Source: Paenibacillus qinlingensis
GTDB lineage: Bacteria; Bacillota; Bacilli; Paenibacillales; NBRC-103111
NCBI RefSeq assembly: GCF_013204845.1
Contig: NZ_JABMKY010000006.1
Span: forward strand, 248,001-312,000
Reading direction: 5' to 3'
DNA length: 64,000 bases
This document shows, piece by piece, positions 44,632 through 53,338 of the stretch. Within the stretch, counting starts at the first letter, position 1. The number at the start of each line of letters is the position of its first letter. Both the position numbers and the translations under genes were made by a program. Under the pieces are notes generated by a model. The model ran no database searches, had not been told where the DNA came from, and saw only the letters and a list, made by a program, of their open reading frames with translations.

Positions 44632-45834
44632 ATGTTGAAACTGATGATTGCAGATGATGAGCCTCGCATTCGCAATGGTCTATGTAAAGCGCTGCCATGG
44701 GGAGATATGGGCATACAGGTTGTGGCTGAAGCTGAGAATGGCCGGCAGGCTCTTGAAGTAGCCCTTACCGTACGCCCTGATCTCATGTTTGTCGATATTA
44801 ATATGCCTATCTTGGGAGGACTCGAGCTTATTGAACTTTTGCAAATTGAGGTTCCTGGATGCCTAGTCATTGTGATATCGGGGCATGATGAATTTTCATA
44901 TGCCCAACAGGCGGTTAGACTGAATGTCTTTGATTACTTGCTGAAACCTGTTCAGAAATCAGAACTTCAAGCCGTTGTAAGCAAAGCAGCTGAGGTATTA
45001 AACAAGGATCGCATTCAACAAAGATACACCCAGTGGATGAATCATAAATTTGAAGACAAAGCCGTGACCATGCGGGAAGATTTCTTGCGCAGTTGGATTA
45101 CAGAACGACTGACCCAGGATCAGTTTGAAGAGGACCATGCGTTCTATCAACTGCATTTTCAAGGACCTGTCAGTCTGCTTCTTGTGAAGTCTCTGGGCAA
45201 AATGACGATCAATGCGCCTGCGAAGACATGGGATCCGCAGTTGCTTGAGTTTGCAATCAAAAATATACTAACCGAAATGCTGCCTCAAGTCCCGATATCT
45301 GCTGTTCTCAGCGTCGAACATGGATTTATTGCAGCGATTTCGCAAGTGTCCGACCTGACTGCACTTCATGGGAAGTATGAAGAGTTTGAACATTCGGTGC
45401 AGCAATATTTGGGTGTCAGTATGCTCCTTACCCATGTCGTCACCGAGCAGCTAGAGGAAGTTCCTTCGCTTTATCATGAATTGAAGAACAGCCTCAGCAA
45501 GGAGAATACATTAACGCCGATTGTGATGATGACGAAGAAATATTTGGAAACCTACTATTACAGAGAAGATCTATCCCTGTCTGAGGTTGCCGAACAGATG
45601 AATGTGAATGCGACGTATTTAAGCAAATTGTTAAAAAGAGATCTGGGCAAGTCATTTATTGACTGCCTAACCGATATTCGAATCAAAAAAGCTATTCAGT
45701 ATTTGAATGACCCCACATCTAAAATGTATGAGATTTCTAGGCGAGTGGGTTATCAATCACAGCATTATTTCAGTCATACGTTTAAAAAAGTGATGGGTGT
45801 ATCGCCATTGGAATATAGAAAACGTGGGGAATAG
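44632..45834 (+). CDS. YesN-like response regulator with AraC DNA-binding domain
   Basis: 400 residues. The receiver domain has IADDEPRIRNG, Asp55 (FVDINMPILGG) and YLLKPVQ. The C-terminal AraC domain has VAEQMNVNATYLSKLLKRDLG and RVGYQSQHYFSHTFKKVMG. It lies 11 bp after the kinase. It is the best candidate to bind the TGTAAA-type element found upstream of the -10 boxes at 38042, 48177 and 53191. Confidence 0.93.
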   Translation: MLKLMIADDEPRIRNGLCKALPWGDMGIQVVAEAENGRQALEVALTVRPDLMFVDINMPILGGLELIELLQIEVPGCLVIVISGHDEFSYAQQAVRLNVFDYLLKPVQKSELQAVVSKAAEVLNKDRIQQRYTQWMNHKFEDKAVTMREDFLRSWITERLTQDQFEEDHAFYQLHFQGPVSLLLVKSLGKMTINAPAKTWDPQLLEFAIKNILTEMLPQVPISAVLSVEHGFIAAISQVSDLTALHGKYEEFEHSVQQYLGVSMLLTHVVTEQLEEVPSLYHELKNSLSKENTLTPIVMMTKKYLETYYYREDLSLSEVAEQMNVNATYLSKLLKRDLGKSFIDCLTDIRIKKAIQYLNDPTSKMYEISRRVGYQSQHYFSHTFKKVMGVSPLEYRKRGE

Positions 45835-45838
45835 ACAT

Positions 45839-47740
45839 ATGAATGTGAACGCACCGAGGCGTTTATTCGGATATGGATTACTTGGAGTGATGGTGCTGAC
45901 TGCCATCATTCTAGCCATTTTTGGCGTTGTTAGCTTAAAGTCGGATAAGGCCGACACGGAGTTCCTCATTGGAATTAGCCAGCCGAACTTGAATGAATCC
46001 AGGCAAATCGCGATGTACAATGAAATTCGCAATGAGGCCGAGAAGCATAAAAATGTCAGACTCATTTTTACGGATGCTGCTGAAAATAGTGAAAAACAAA
46101 TCAATGATGTGCAGAAGCTTTTGCACTATGGGATTGATCTTCTCATTATCTCGTTAAATGATTCGGAGAAGCTAACCCCTATTGTCAAAGAGGCCTATAA
46201 GGATATGCCGGTTATCGTTCTTGGCCGAGGCGTCACGGGATATGATTATTCGATGTTCATTGGCTCAGATAATTTAGCCATAGGGAAGAAGTCGGGCAAG
46301 TTGACTGCTGATTTATTAGGAAGTAAGTACTCAAAAATTGTAGAGATCAAAGGAGCGATAGGCTCCTCTTCCGTAGAGGAAACAAGTCTCGGTTTTCGTG
46401 CTTATTTGGAGCGGACCCCGTCGCTGCATATTACCAAAGTCATTGATGGCAATTGGCGGCGCGATCAGGCGGAAGATGAATTGAAACGTACACTTACTGC
46501 GGAGCCAGATATCAAGCTCGTATTTGCTCACAGTGATGCCATGGCGCTTGGGGCGTATCGTGCTGTCGAATCACTAGGATTACATGATGTGAAAATCATT
46601 GGCATTGATGGTCTCGAGACGATGAACGGTGGTTACGATCTGGTCAAGCAAGGCACACTTAGCGGCACAGTAACAAGTCCAACGGGTGGGAAAGAATCGA
46701 TTCAGTATGCCCTCGATATTTTGAATCAAGAAAAGGTCATTCCGAAGAAGATTATTTTACGCAGTCATGTGATTACAAATGATAACGCTTACCCTGGCAA
46801 TGAGGATGTTGCCCATGCGGAGTCCTTATCCAAAGTCCTTACGGGGAGTGCACTCACAAGGAAGATCAAGCTTGGCGTCGCCGTTGTTGGCTCGGAAAGC
46901 AGTTGGCGTGCAGCCAACACGGAATCGATTATGACCACTGCGGGGAAAGATCCTGCCATTGATTTGCTCATCCAGAATGCAGAAGGAAATCAAGAAAGAC
47001 AAATAGCCATCATTCGCAACTTTATTAAGTCAAAAGTGGATGTAATCGCATTTACGCCGTTCGTTGAGTCAGGTTGGGATGAGGTTTTGGCTGAGGCCAA
47101 AGCTGCGGGCATTCCGATCATTTTGACAGATCGCAAGGTAAAAGTGGAGGATGATTCCTTATGGACTACGTTCATAGGGTCTGACTTTGTTGAAGAAGGA
47201 CGCCGCGCTGCGCGTTGGCTTGTCGAGAATAAGAAAAATGTAAGCGGGGTCACGACAATTGCAGAATTGCAAGGGACTTCGGGGTCAGCCCCAGCGATTG
47301 AAAGGAGAGAAGGCTTTGAGGAAGTACTTTCTCAGCAAGCCAGCTTCCGCATCATCGCCTCGAAAGTTGGCGATTTTACGTATGCAAGCGGTCAACAATT
47401 GATGTCGAAGATCATTGCTGATGGCCAAGTACCTGACTATGTGTTTGCTCACAATGATGATATGGCGTTGGGTGCAATTAAGGCCATTGAGCAGGCGGGG
47501 ATGAAGCCTGGCAAAGATATTGGCGTCATATCCGTGGATGCCACGAAGCTTGCTTTTCAAGCTATGACTGCTGGGAAGCTGAACATGTCAGTGGAGTGCA
47601 ACCCGCTATTGGGACCACAAATTATTAAAGCCGCTAAGGAGCTTGCTGCAGGGAAAGAAATCCCGGTCAATATTATTACAGCCGAAGGGATATTTGCGCA
47701 AGACACAGCCAAACGCGATGTTACGACACGCAAATATTAA
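45839..47740 (+). CDS. Membrane-anchored tandem sugar-binding protein (two fused periplasmic-binding domains)
   Basis: 633 residues from ATG 45839, behind GTGGGGAA. An N-terminal membrane helix (about 11-32) has no lipobox. Domain 1 (about 40-335) is a LacI/ribose-binding-type module (FLIGISQPNLNESRQ, AHSDAMALGAYRAVE). Domain 2 (about 342-633) is clearly similar to the YtfQ-like lipoprotein of the same operon (GVAVVGSESSWRAANTESI, HNDDMALGAIKAIEQAG, VECNPLLGPQ). It is last in the operon, 4 bp after the response regulator. A sensory rather than transport role is likely: ligand detection on behalf of the adjacent kinase. Confidence 0.88.
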   Translation: MNVNAPRRLFGYGLLGVMVLTAIILAIFGVVSLKSDKADTEFLIGISQPNLNESRQIAMYNEIRNEAEKHKNVRLIFTDAAENSEKQINDVQKLLHYGIDLLIISLNDSEKLTPIVKEAYKDMPVIVLGRGVTGYDYSMFIGSDNLAIGKKSGKLTADLLGSKYSKIVEIKGAIGSSSVEETSLGFRAYLERTPSLHITKVIDGNWRRDQAEDELKRTLTAEPDIKLVFAHSDAMALGAYRAVESLGLHDVKIIGIDGLETMNGGYDLVKQGTLSGTVTSPTGGKESIQYALDILNQEKVIPKKIILRSHVITNDNAYPGNEDVAHAESLSKVLTGSALTRKIKLGVAVVGSESSWRAANTESIMTTAGKDPAIDLLIQNAEGNQERQIAIIRNFIKSKVDVIAFTPFVESGWDEVLAEAKAAGIPIILTDRKVKVEDDSLWTTFIGSDFVEEGRRAARWLVENKKNVSGVTTIAELQGTSGSAPAIERREGFEEVLSQQASFRIIASKVGDFTYASGQQLMSKIIADGQVPDYVFAHNDDMALGAIKAIEQAGMKPGKDIGVISVDATKLAFQAMTAGKLNMSVECNPLLGPQIIKAAKELAAGKEIPVNIITAEGIFAQDTAKRDVTTRKY

Positions 47741-47753
47741 AGAAATCAGGAAG

Positions 47754-47805
47754 ACAAGTCTAGTAAAGGGTGCACGATTAGGCCCATTGCTAGACTTGTT
47801 TTTTA
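47754..47805 (+). terminator. Rho-independent terminator of the sugar ABC operon
   Basis: ACAAGTCTAG and CTAGACTTGT pair across a loop of about 26 bases and are followed by T6. Confidence 0.75.
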
Positions 47806-47868
47806 ATTTGTACGCAACGCTTACCCCATATTTATTCAGGAAAGGAGTGCAAGACACCGGGAGTTACG

Positions 47869-48060
47869 TTAGTCCGATATTTCCGAACTAAATCGGGGAC
47901 TTTGAGCGGAAAAGAATGAATAGCCCGATTCTACCGAACTAAATGCTGAGCTTTCGCAGAGAGAGGTCATTTGGAGCGATTTAGTTCGGCTAATTCGAAT
48001 TAATCGAGGATTGTTGGTGTCGACAGTGGGATTAACTCGGTAAATTCGGACTATTTAATA
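47869..48060 (+). repeat. Second type of intergenic repeat (TTAGTTCGG family)
   Basis: Forward motifs AGTCCGATATTTCCGAACTAAAT-like (47871-47893; key CCGAACTAAAT) and at about 47922-47944. Inverted motifs ATTTAGTTCGGCTAATTCG (about 47980-47998) and AACTCGGTAAATTCGGACT (about 48034-48052). The order is two forward then two inverted, as in the other family. The gap 47741-48207 otherwise holds a terminator and a promoter. Confidence 0.6.
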
Positions 48061-48148
48061 AATTTGGGTAGTGTCTTAGCTTAAGCAGGGGCCTTCTTAT
48101 AAGGACAGCGTAAACATTTATCAGAATCACGTACATTATATCTGTATT

Positions 48149-48182
48149 GTGTAAAGACGGTTATTTTTGAGATTACTATAAT
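48149..48182 (+). promoter_or_regulatory. Promoter with GTGTAAAGACG element for the thioredoxin/GH127 genes
   Basis: GTGTAAAGACGGTTA starts at 48149 and TATAAT lies at 48177-48182, exactly 28 bp downstream, as in the 38014 promoter. There is no TTGACA-like -35. The expected RNA start (about 48189) supports translation from ATG 48208. Confidence 0.65.
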
Positions 48183-48207
48183 GTTAGTAACGGAAGGGGA
48201 GCTGTAC

Positions 48208-48798
48208 ATGAAAAAAAATTACATACTGATTTGCGGCATTATTCTACTAAGTTGTCTGCCTTTATATTTACTGTTCTCTCATAAGAGCACGGATCCCATC
48301 GTGAGTGAGGGAGAGCGGCTGGATGTCCATAAACTGGAAAGTATCGTAAATTTGGCAAGTTCACGCGGAAAAGCTGGAGCTAACGATGTTAAGGCACCAA
48401 CCTTTACGCTGAAAACGTTAGACGGTTCCTATGCTACGATTGGCGGCAAGCGGGATAAACCACTCGTTGTTCATTTCTGGGCGAGCTGGTGCGAAGCATG
48501 CTCTGTCGAAGTGCCTACGTTAAGGAAGCTCTATGAGCAATACAAGAATCAAGTTGATTTTGTAGGGATAAATGTTGCGACAGAAGAGAAGTTGGAAAAT
48601 ATCCAAAAGTTTGTGCTGACGAATCATATTTCTTATCCGGTACTCCTAGATGAGCATAAGCATGCAGCAGATCTCTATGAACTCCATGCGTTGCCAACTG
48701 TTTTTCTAATAGATACGAATGGATATATTATGGATACCTTTCATATGGTTGACCCGCTTGAGCTAGAAGAGAAAGTTGAACGTTTAGCCAAGCGTTAA
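48208..48798 (+). CDS. TlpA/ResA-like membrane-anchored thioredoxin
   Basis: 196 residues from ATG 48208, behind AAGGGGAG. An N-terminal membrane helix (5-23) anchors it with the domain outside. The thioredoxin fold has WASWCEACS (Cys95, Cys98) and the cis-Pro LHALPTVFLID. ResA/TlpA proteins reduce disulfides outside the membrane. It lies 124 bp upstream of the GH127 gene and is probably transcribed with it; GH127 enzymes rely on zinc-bound cysteines, so a reductant next door is suggestive. Confidence 0.9.
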   Translation: MKKNYILICGIILLSCLPLYLLFSHKSTDPIVSEGERLDVHKLESIVNLASSRGKAGANDVKAPTFTLKTLDGSYATIGGKRDKPLVVHFWASWCEACSVEVPTLRKLYEQYKNQVDFVGINVATEEKLENIQKFVLTNHISYPVLLDEHKHAADLYELHALPTVFLIDTNGYIMDTFHMVDPLELEEKVERLAKR

Positions 48799-48922
48799 AT
48801 AACAAATATGGTGAACCTGATACCCCGTGCAGGAGGAGTGATAAGGATAAATAAGCCTAGCAAACATCAGGAATAGCGAAAAATTTTTAACCATTTTATT
48901 AAGGAAAAGAGGTGTCACGGAG

Positions 48923-51900
48923 ATGAAAATAAAGACGTTTATCGTCCAATTACTAGTTATTGCCTTGTATATGACCGTTATTTCGCCATACCCGCCTGCC
49001 AAAGCAGCGGAGGTAGAACCCCTGCCAAGCTACTTTGCTGATCATTTCGATAAAGTGACGATTGATGGCAAATGGAATGTGATCGAAGGGCCTTGGGCAA
49101 TTGATGCAGGAAAACTGACTGTCGCCAAAGGGCAAGGATTTAAGGCCATTACGAGTGAAGAACAGTCATTTGGTGATGTGACCGTCGAGAGTGATATCAG
49201 CTTGGGAGACAGATCCGGTGATGCAGGCGTATTGTTCCGAACCATCAGCGCCACGCCAGGTGCCGATAATGTAAAGGGCTACTATGCAGGGATTAGTGCA
49301 AACGGAACAGGTGTCGTGACGCTTGGACGCATGAATAATAGCTGGACGGAGCTCAAACGAGCTTCTATTACAATTAATCCGAATACGAGTTACCATCTGA
49401 AAGTATCTGCTGTTGGCGATCTAATCAACGTCTATGTAAACGATGTTTTAGTTTTGACGCAGTCCGACAGTACGTACACATCAGGGAACATCGGTGTAAG
49501 GATGTACAATTCGCTGCCAACTTACGATAATCTCGTGGTCAAATCTACGGAGGGAAGCACGTTATTCGAAGACACCTTCGAAACGCAAGCGGAGCAAAGT
49601 CTTGGTCAGTGGAATCAAATTGATGGCAGCTGGAAGCTGCAAGCGGGTACGATTACAGTGAATAGCGGCGATGGCTATAAAGCGCTTGTCAAAGATACGG
49701 AATTTGTGGATATGACGCTCGAAACCGATATTAAGCAACCTAGCGGTAATGGAACTGGTGATGCGGGCGTGCTGTTCAAAACGCAAAGTGCTGCACCTGG
49801 CGCGGATAATGTCCGAGGTTATTATGCCGGTTTAAGCAATAATGGTACTGTTATTCTAGGGAGAATGAACAACGACTGGACTGCATTGAAGACGGTGAAA
49901 GCGCTGCCGAACATTGATGCGAACAGGTCTTACCACTTGAAGGTGGTTACTTATCAGAATCGAATCAAAGTGTATGTCAATGATACGCAAAAGCCAATTA
50001 TCGACTATACCGATGATAGCACGGATAAGTACACCAAGGGTGGCATTGGTTTGAGAAGCTATCGTTCGGTTCCGCAGTTCGATAACTATATTGCGAGTGA
50101 ATATGTGGTGCCTGAGCACTCCTTCGCAGCACCTGTAGCGAATAAAAGTCCGCTAGTACAAACGCCATTCACTCCGCTTCCATTAGGTTCCATAGAGGCG
50201 AAAGGCTGGCTGCTCAAGCAACTTGAACTTCAGCGTGACAATGCTACGGGCTACTCAGAAGATTTGTATAGTGAGCTTGGTACCAATGCGGCTTGGCTTG
50301 GCGGTACAGCGCCAGATTCCGATTGGGAGCGCCCGGTTTACTATTTGAAAGGGCTTGTTCCTTTGGCCTACACGTTAAAAGATAAAGACCTTATCGCGAA
50401 ATCCCAGAAATGGATTGAAGCGATTCTGGCCAGTCAGCATGCGGATGGTTCCTTCGGGCCTGCGAGCAGTGATGATTGGTGGCCCCGCATGGTCGCACTT
50501 TATGTTATGAAAGATTATTATGAAGCGACCAATGATGGGCGTGTCCTTCCGTTCATGACGAAATATTTTCATTATCAAGTGGCTCAATTGCCTGATCGAC
50601 CGCTAAGAGATTGGGGTAAAATTCGTGTAGGCGATAATATTGACACGGTTCTCTGGTTATATAACCGAACGGAAGATGCCTTTCTGCTCCAATTAGCAGA
50701 TACATTAGCTGATCAAGGTTATCCGATTTCCGATATTTATGCCAAAGATGAATTCCAAAATTTCGGTAATGATTTCCAACCTACGCATGCCGTTAATGTG
50801 AATGAAGCAATCAAGATGCCAACTATCTACTATCAAAGATCGCATGATGAACAAGATCGTAATGCTTTCCAACAAGGCGTAAGCAATTTGGCAAAGCATG
50901 AACAGATCACCGGGATGCAATCCGGCACCGAAATGTTGGCAGGCATTGGAGCTACACAAGGTGTAGAGCTCTGTGCCATTACAGAACGGATGCAAAGTAA
51001 CGAAGAAGCAGCGATGATTCTCGGTGATCCGCATATAGGCGATGCACTTGAGAAGATTGCCTTCAATTCCTTGCCTGGCGCTATGGATAAAGAGTTGAAG
51101 AACCATCAGTATTATTCCTTACCGAATCAGGTCGAGAGCAACATTGCGGATCATGGTTATAAACAGAATTATGAGAATGGGACGATGCCGTCTCCGACAT
51201 CGGGTTTTCCATGCTGCCGATTTAATATGCATATGGGCTGGCCGTATTTTGTGAAAAATATGTGGGGCGCCACACCGGATGGTGGTCTCGGTATTATTGC
51301 GTATGGACCTAACCGCGTGTCCACCAAAATCAAAAATGTAAACGTCACGATTGATGAAACGACGAATTATCCATTCGAAGAGCAAATCGGATTCGACGTG
51401 ACAACGTCGGAAGCAGTAAGCTTCCCGCTTAAGTTAAGAATTCCTGCATGGTCGAACCAACCGACCGTAACGGTCAATGGACAAGCGCAGCAAGGCGTTA
51501 TTGCTGGTGAATATATGACGATCGACAGAACTTGGACGACAGGCGACCGTGTTGTGCTAACGGTGCCAATGAAATTGAAAACAACAACTTGGGTGAACAA
51601 TTCGGTTGGGATTGAACGCGGACCGCTTGTGTTCTCCCTGCAAATCCAAGAAAATTGGCAGGTTCAATCTAATCCGATTGGCGCCATTCCAGGCTTTGAT
51701 GCAGGAGCACTTGGCTACAACCAATATCATGTATCATCGAGCAGTCCGTGGAACTATGGATTAGTGATTGACCGTGAACATCCAGAGGAGTCTATTGAAG
51801 TTGTGAAAGGGGATATGCCTGAGAATCCTTTCATTCAATCAACGAGTCCGGTTAAATTAATTGCGAAAGCAAAGAAAATTCCAACTTGGGGGAAATCGGC

Positions 51901-53080
51901 TAATAACGTCGAAGCGACAGAACCTCCTGTAGGGCCGTTGTTTTCAACAGAGCCGACGGAGAATATCACTTTAGTTCCTTATGGCGCAGAGAATTTGAGG
52001 GTTACGTATTTTCCAGAAGTGACGGAACAAGCAGAAGCGGCTGTGACGATGAAATATGAAGCTGAACAAGCTGAAATTGGGCATGCGAAAATTAATACAA
52101 ATAATAATCGTGCGTCGGGTGGCAGCTATGTTGGAGAGATCGATTATCCTGACAGTTATGTTCTTTTCAACTCGATCGAAGCTCCTGCTGCTGGCACATA
52201 CAACATGGATATTTGGTTTGCTAATGGCGGCGATTATACAGCAGCTACAGGGAAGGTTCTCGTTAACGGCGAGGAGCAGTTGGTTAAGCTTCAAGGTACA
52301 CAAAACTGGGGGCGCTTCATGGCTATTCCACTAACAGTGAATCTCCAGGAGGGAACGAACACGATCAAGTTTATGAGGAGCGAAGGCTTCTATGAACTGG
52401 ACTATGTGGTTGTCAGGCCGCTGGAAGTGAAAGCACCTGAGCCTACGTTGCCAGCTGTCGCTAGCTTGTCAGGACCCGATGCCGTTCAAGTGAACCAAAC
52501 CTTCGATCTAAAGATGGGTATAGCGAACGTTACCCAAAGTGTGTATGCACAAGATGTCACGGTGACTTATGATCCAAGCCAAGTGGAATACATGGGTGCT
52601 GAGACTTTGACAGAAGGGTTTGCATTAGTTGGTGAATCGAAGTTGACAGGTCAAGTGCGTTTGCTAATGGCGAAAGTAGGTAAAGTAGACCTGGATGGTT
52701 CATTACTTAAGCTGAAATGGAAAGCAAAGTCGATTCCTAGCACAGCGAACACGGTCATTTCCTTAGCGAATGTTATCATCGCTGATCAACATGGGGTAGA
52801 AACAACGCTAGATACCGCCCAACACACGATAAAACTTACAGTTCCAATAGTCAATGTGGATCCAACAGACGACACAGATACAACTGTGCCTACACCTTTA
52901 CTAGGTGATCTCAATAACGATGGCAAATATACGAGCGATGATTTAGACATTTTAGCTAGGTTCTACGGCATATTGTCGAGCAGTGCATCGTGGGAGCAAT
53001 TGAAGAATCTAGACTTTAATCATGATGGTCAAATTGACTTAGTTGATCTTGCAGCAATGGCGCAAATGATTACGCAATAA
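48923..53080 (+). CDS. Secreted GH127 beta-L-arabinofuranosidase-type enzyme with CBM, cohesin and dockerin
   Basis: 1385 residues; signal peptide to about 29 (PPAKA-AEV). Two LamG/DUF1080-like modules (about 34-200, 212-395), then GH127 (DUF1680; 401-1035). The zinc/thiol site is visible: Glu682 and Cys684 (VELCAITE) and Cys764-Cys765 (FPCCRFNMH), matching the Glu-x-Cys and Cys-Cys ligands known from Bifidobacterium HypBA1, where one Cys is the nucleophile. CBM6/35-like (1047-1168; YEAEQAEIGHAKI), cohesin-like (about 1180-1309; VYAQDVTVTYDPSQVEYMG) and dockerin (1327-1385; DLNNDGKYTSDD, DFNHDGQIDLVD) follow. ATG 48923 stands behind GAGGTGTCACGGAG. Likely target: beta-L-arabinofuranosides such as those on plant hydroxyproline-rich proteins. 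Confidence 0.92.
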   Translation: MKIKTFIVQLLVIALYMTVISPYPPAKAAEVEPLPSYFADHFDKVTIDGKWNVIEGPWAIDAGKLTVAKGQGFKAITSEEQSFGDVTVESDISLGDRSGDAGVLFRTISATPGADNVKGYYAGISANGTGVVTLGRMNNSWTELKRASITINPNTSYHLKVSAVGDLINVYVNDVLVLTQSDSTYTSGNIGVRMYNSLPTYDNLVVKSTEGSTLFEDTFETQAEQSLGQWNQIDGSWKLQAGTITVNSGDGYKALVKDTEFVDMTLETDIKQPSGNGTGDAGVLFKTQSAAPGADNVRGYYAGLSNNGTVILGRMNNDWTALKTVKALPNIDANRSYHLKVVTYQNRIKVYVNDTQKPIIDYTDDSTDKYTKGGIGLRSYRSVPQFDNYIASEYVVPEHSFAAPVANKSPLVQTPFTPLPLGSIEAKGWLLKQLELQRDNATGYSEDLYSELGTNAAWLGGTAPDSDWERPVYYLKGLVPLAYTLKDKDLIAKSQKWIEAILASQHADGSFGPASSDDWWPRMVALYVMKDYYEATNDGRVLPFMTKYFHYQVAQLPDRPLRDWGKIRVGDNIDTVLWLYNRTEDAFLLQLADTLADQGYPISDIYAKDEFQNFGNDFQPTHAVNVNEAIKMPTIYYQRSHDEQDRNAFQQGVSNLAKHEQITGMQSGTEMLAGIGATQGVELCAITERMQSNEEAAMILGDPHIGDALEKIAFNSLPGAMDKELKNHQYYSLPNQVESNIADHGYKQNYENGTMPSPTSGFPCCRFNMHMGWPYFVKNMWGATPDGGLGIIAYGPNRVSTKIKNVNVTIDETTNYPFEEQIGFDVTTSEAVSFPLKLRIPAWSNQPTVTVNGQAQQGVIAGEYMTIDRTWTTGDRVVLTVPMKLKTTTWVNNSVGIERGPLVFSLQIQENWQVQSNPIGAIPGFDAGALGYNQYHVSSSSPWNYGLVIDREHPEESIEVVKGDMPENPFIQSTSPVKLIAKAKKIPTWGKSANNVEATEPPVGPLFSTEPTENITLVPYGAENLRVTYFPEVTEQAEAAVTMKYEAEQAEIGHAKINTNNNRASGGSYVGEIDYPDSYVLFNSIEAPAAGTYNMDIWFANGGDYTAATGKVLVNGEEQLVKLQGTQNWGRFMAIPLTVNLQEGTNTIKFMRSEGFYELDYVVVRPLEVKAPEPTLPAVASLSGPDAVQVNQTFDLKMGIANVTQSVYAQDVTVTYDPSQVEYMGAETLTEGFALVGESKLTGQVRLLMAKVGKVDLDGSLLKLKWKAKSIPSTANTVISLANVIIADQHGVETTLDTAQHTIKLTVPIVNVDPTDDTDTTVPTPLLGDLNNDGKYTSDDLDILARFYGILSSSASWEQLKNLDFNHDGQIDLVDLAAMAQMITQ

Positions 53081-53095
53081 AGTGTAAAGCAATGG

Positions 53096-53155
53096 AATCC
53101 CGCATATTTACGATACGACTTGTATCGTTATATGTGGGATTTTTACATAAAAAAT
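53096..53155 (+). terminator. Rho-independent terminator
   Basis: AATCCCGCATAT...ACGATAC pairs with GTATCGT...ATATGTGGGATT, followed by T5. Confidence 0.88.
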
Positions 53156-53162
53156 CCTATTA

Positions 53163-53196
53163 ATGTAAATACATGTTGAACTGCGTTTTCTATAAT
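53163..53196 (+). promoter_or_regulatory. Promoter with ATGTAAATAC element for the GH2 gene
   Basis: ATGTAAATAC starts at 53163 and TATAAT lies at 53191-53196, exactly 28 bp downstream, as at 38014 and 48149. The leader RNA to ATG 53339 would be about 135 bases and contains GGAGGC (about 53229) and GCCTCC (about 53285), which could pair. Confidence 0.55.
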
Positions 53197-53338
53197 AAAG
53201 AGGTTCCAAGGTTGAGAAATAAAGGAAGGAGGCAGCACGAGGAGACTGAATATACCAACATGAATCTATACATAGCTAGGAAAGGCCTCCCCAAATTTGA
53301 TACGTTATGCATCTAAAATAAGAGAGGTTGGTTCAAGC

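Noticed and set aside
53096..53155. Riboswitch in the GH127-GH2 gap
   Set aside because: The structure is a simple long hairpin plus T-run after a stop codon, i.e. a terminator.
53260..53316. 18-residue leader peptide in the GH2 5' leader
   Set aside because: Short frame starting MNLYIARKGL with poor ribosome-site spacing and no regulatory codon pattern.
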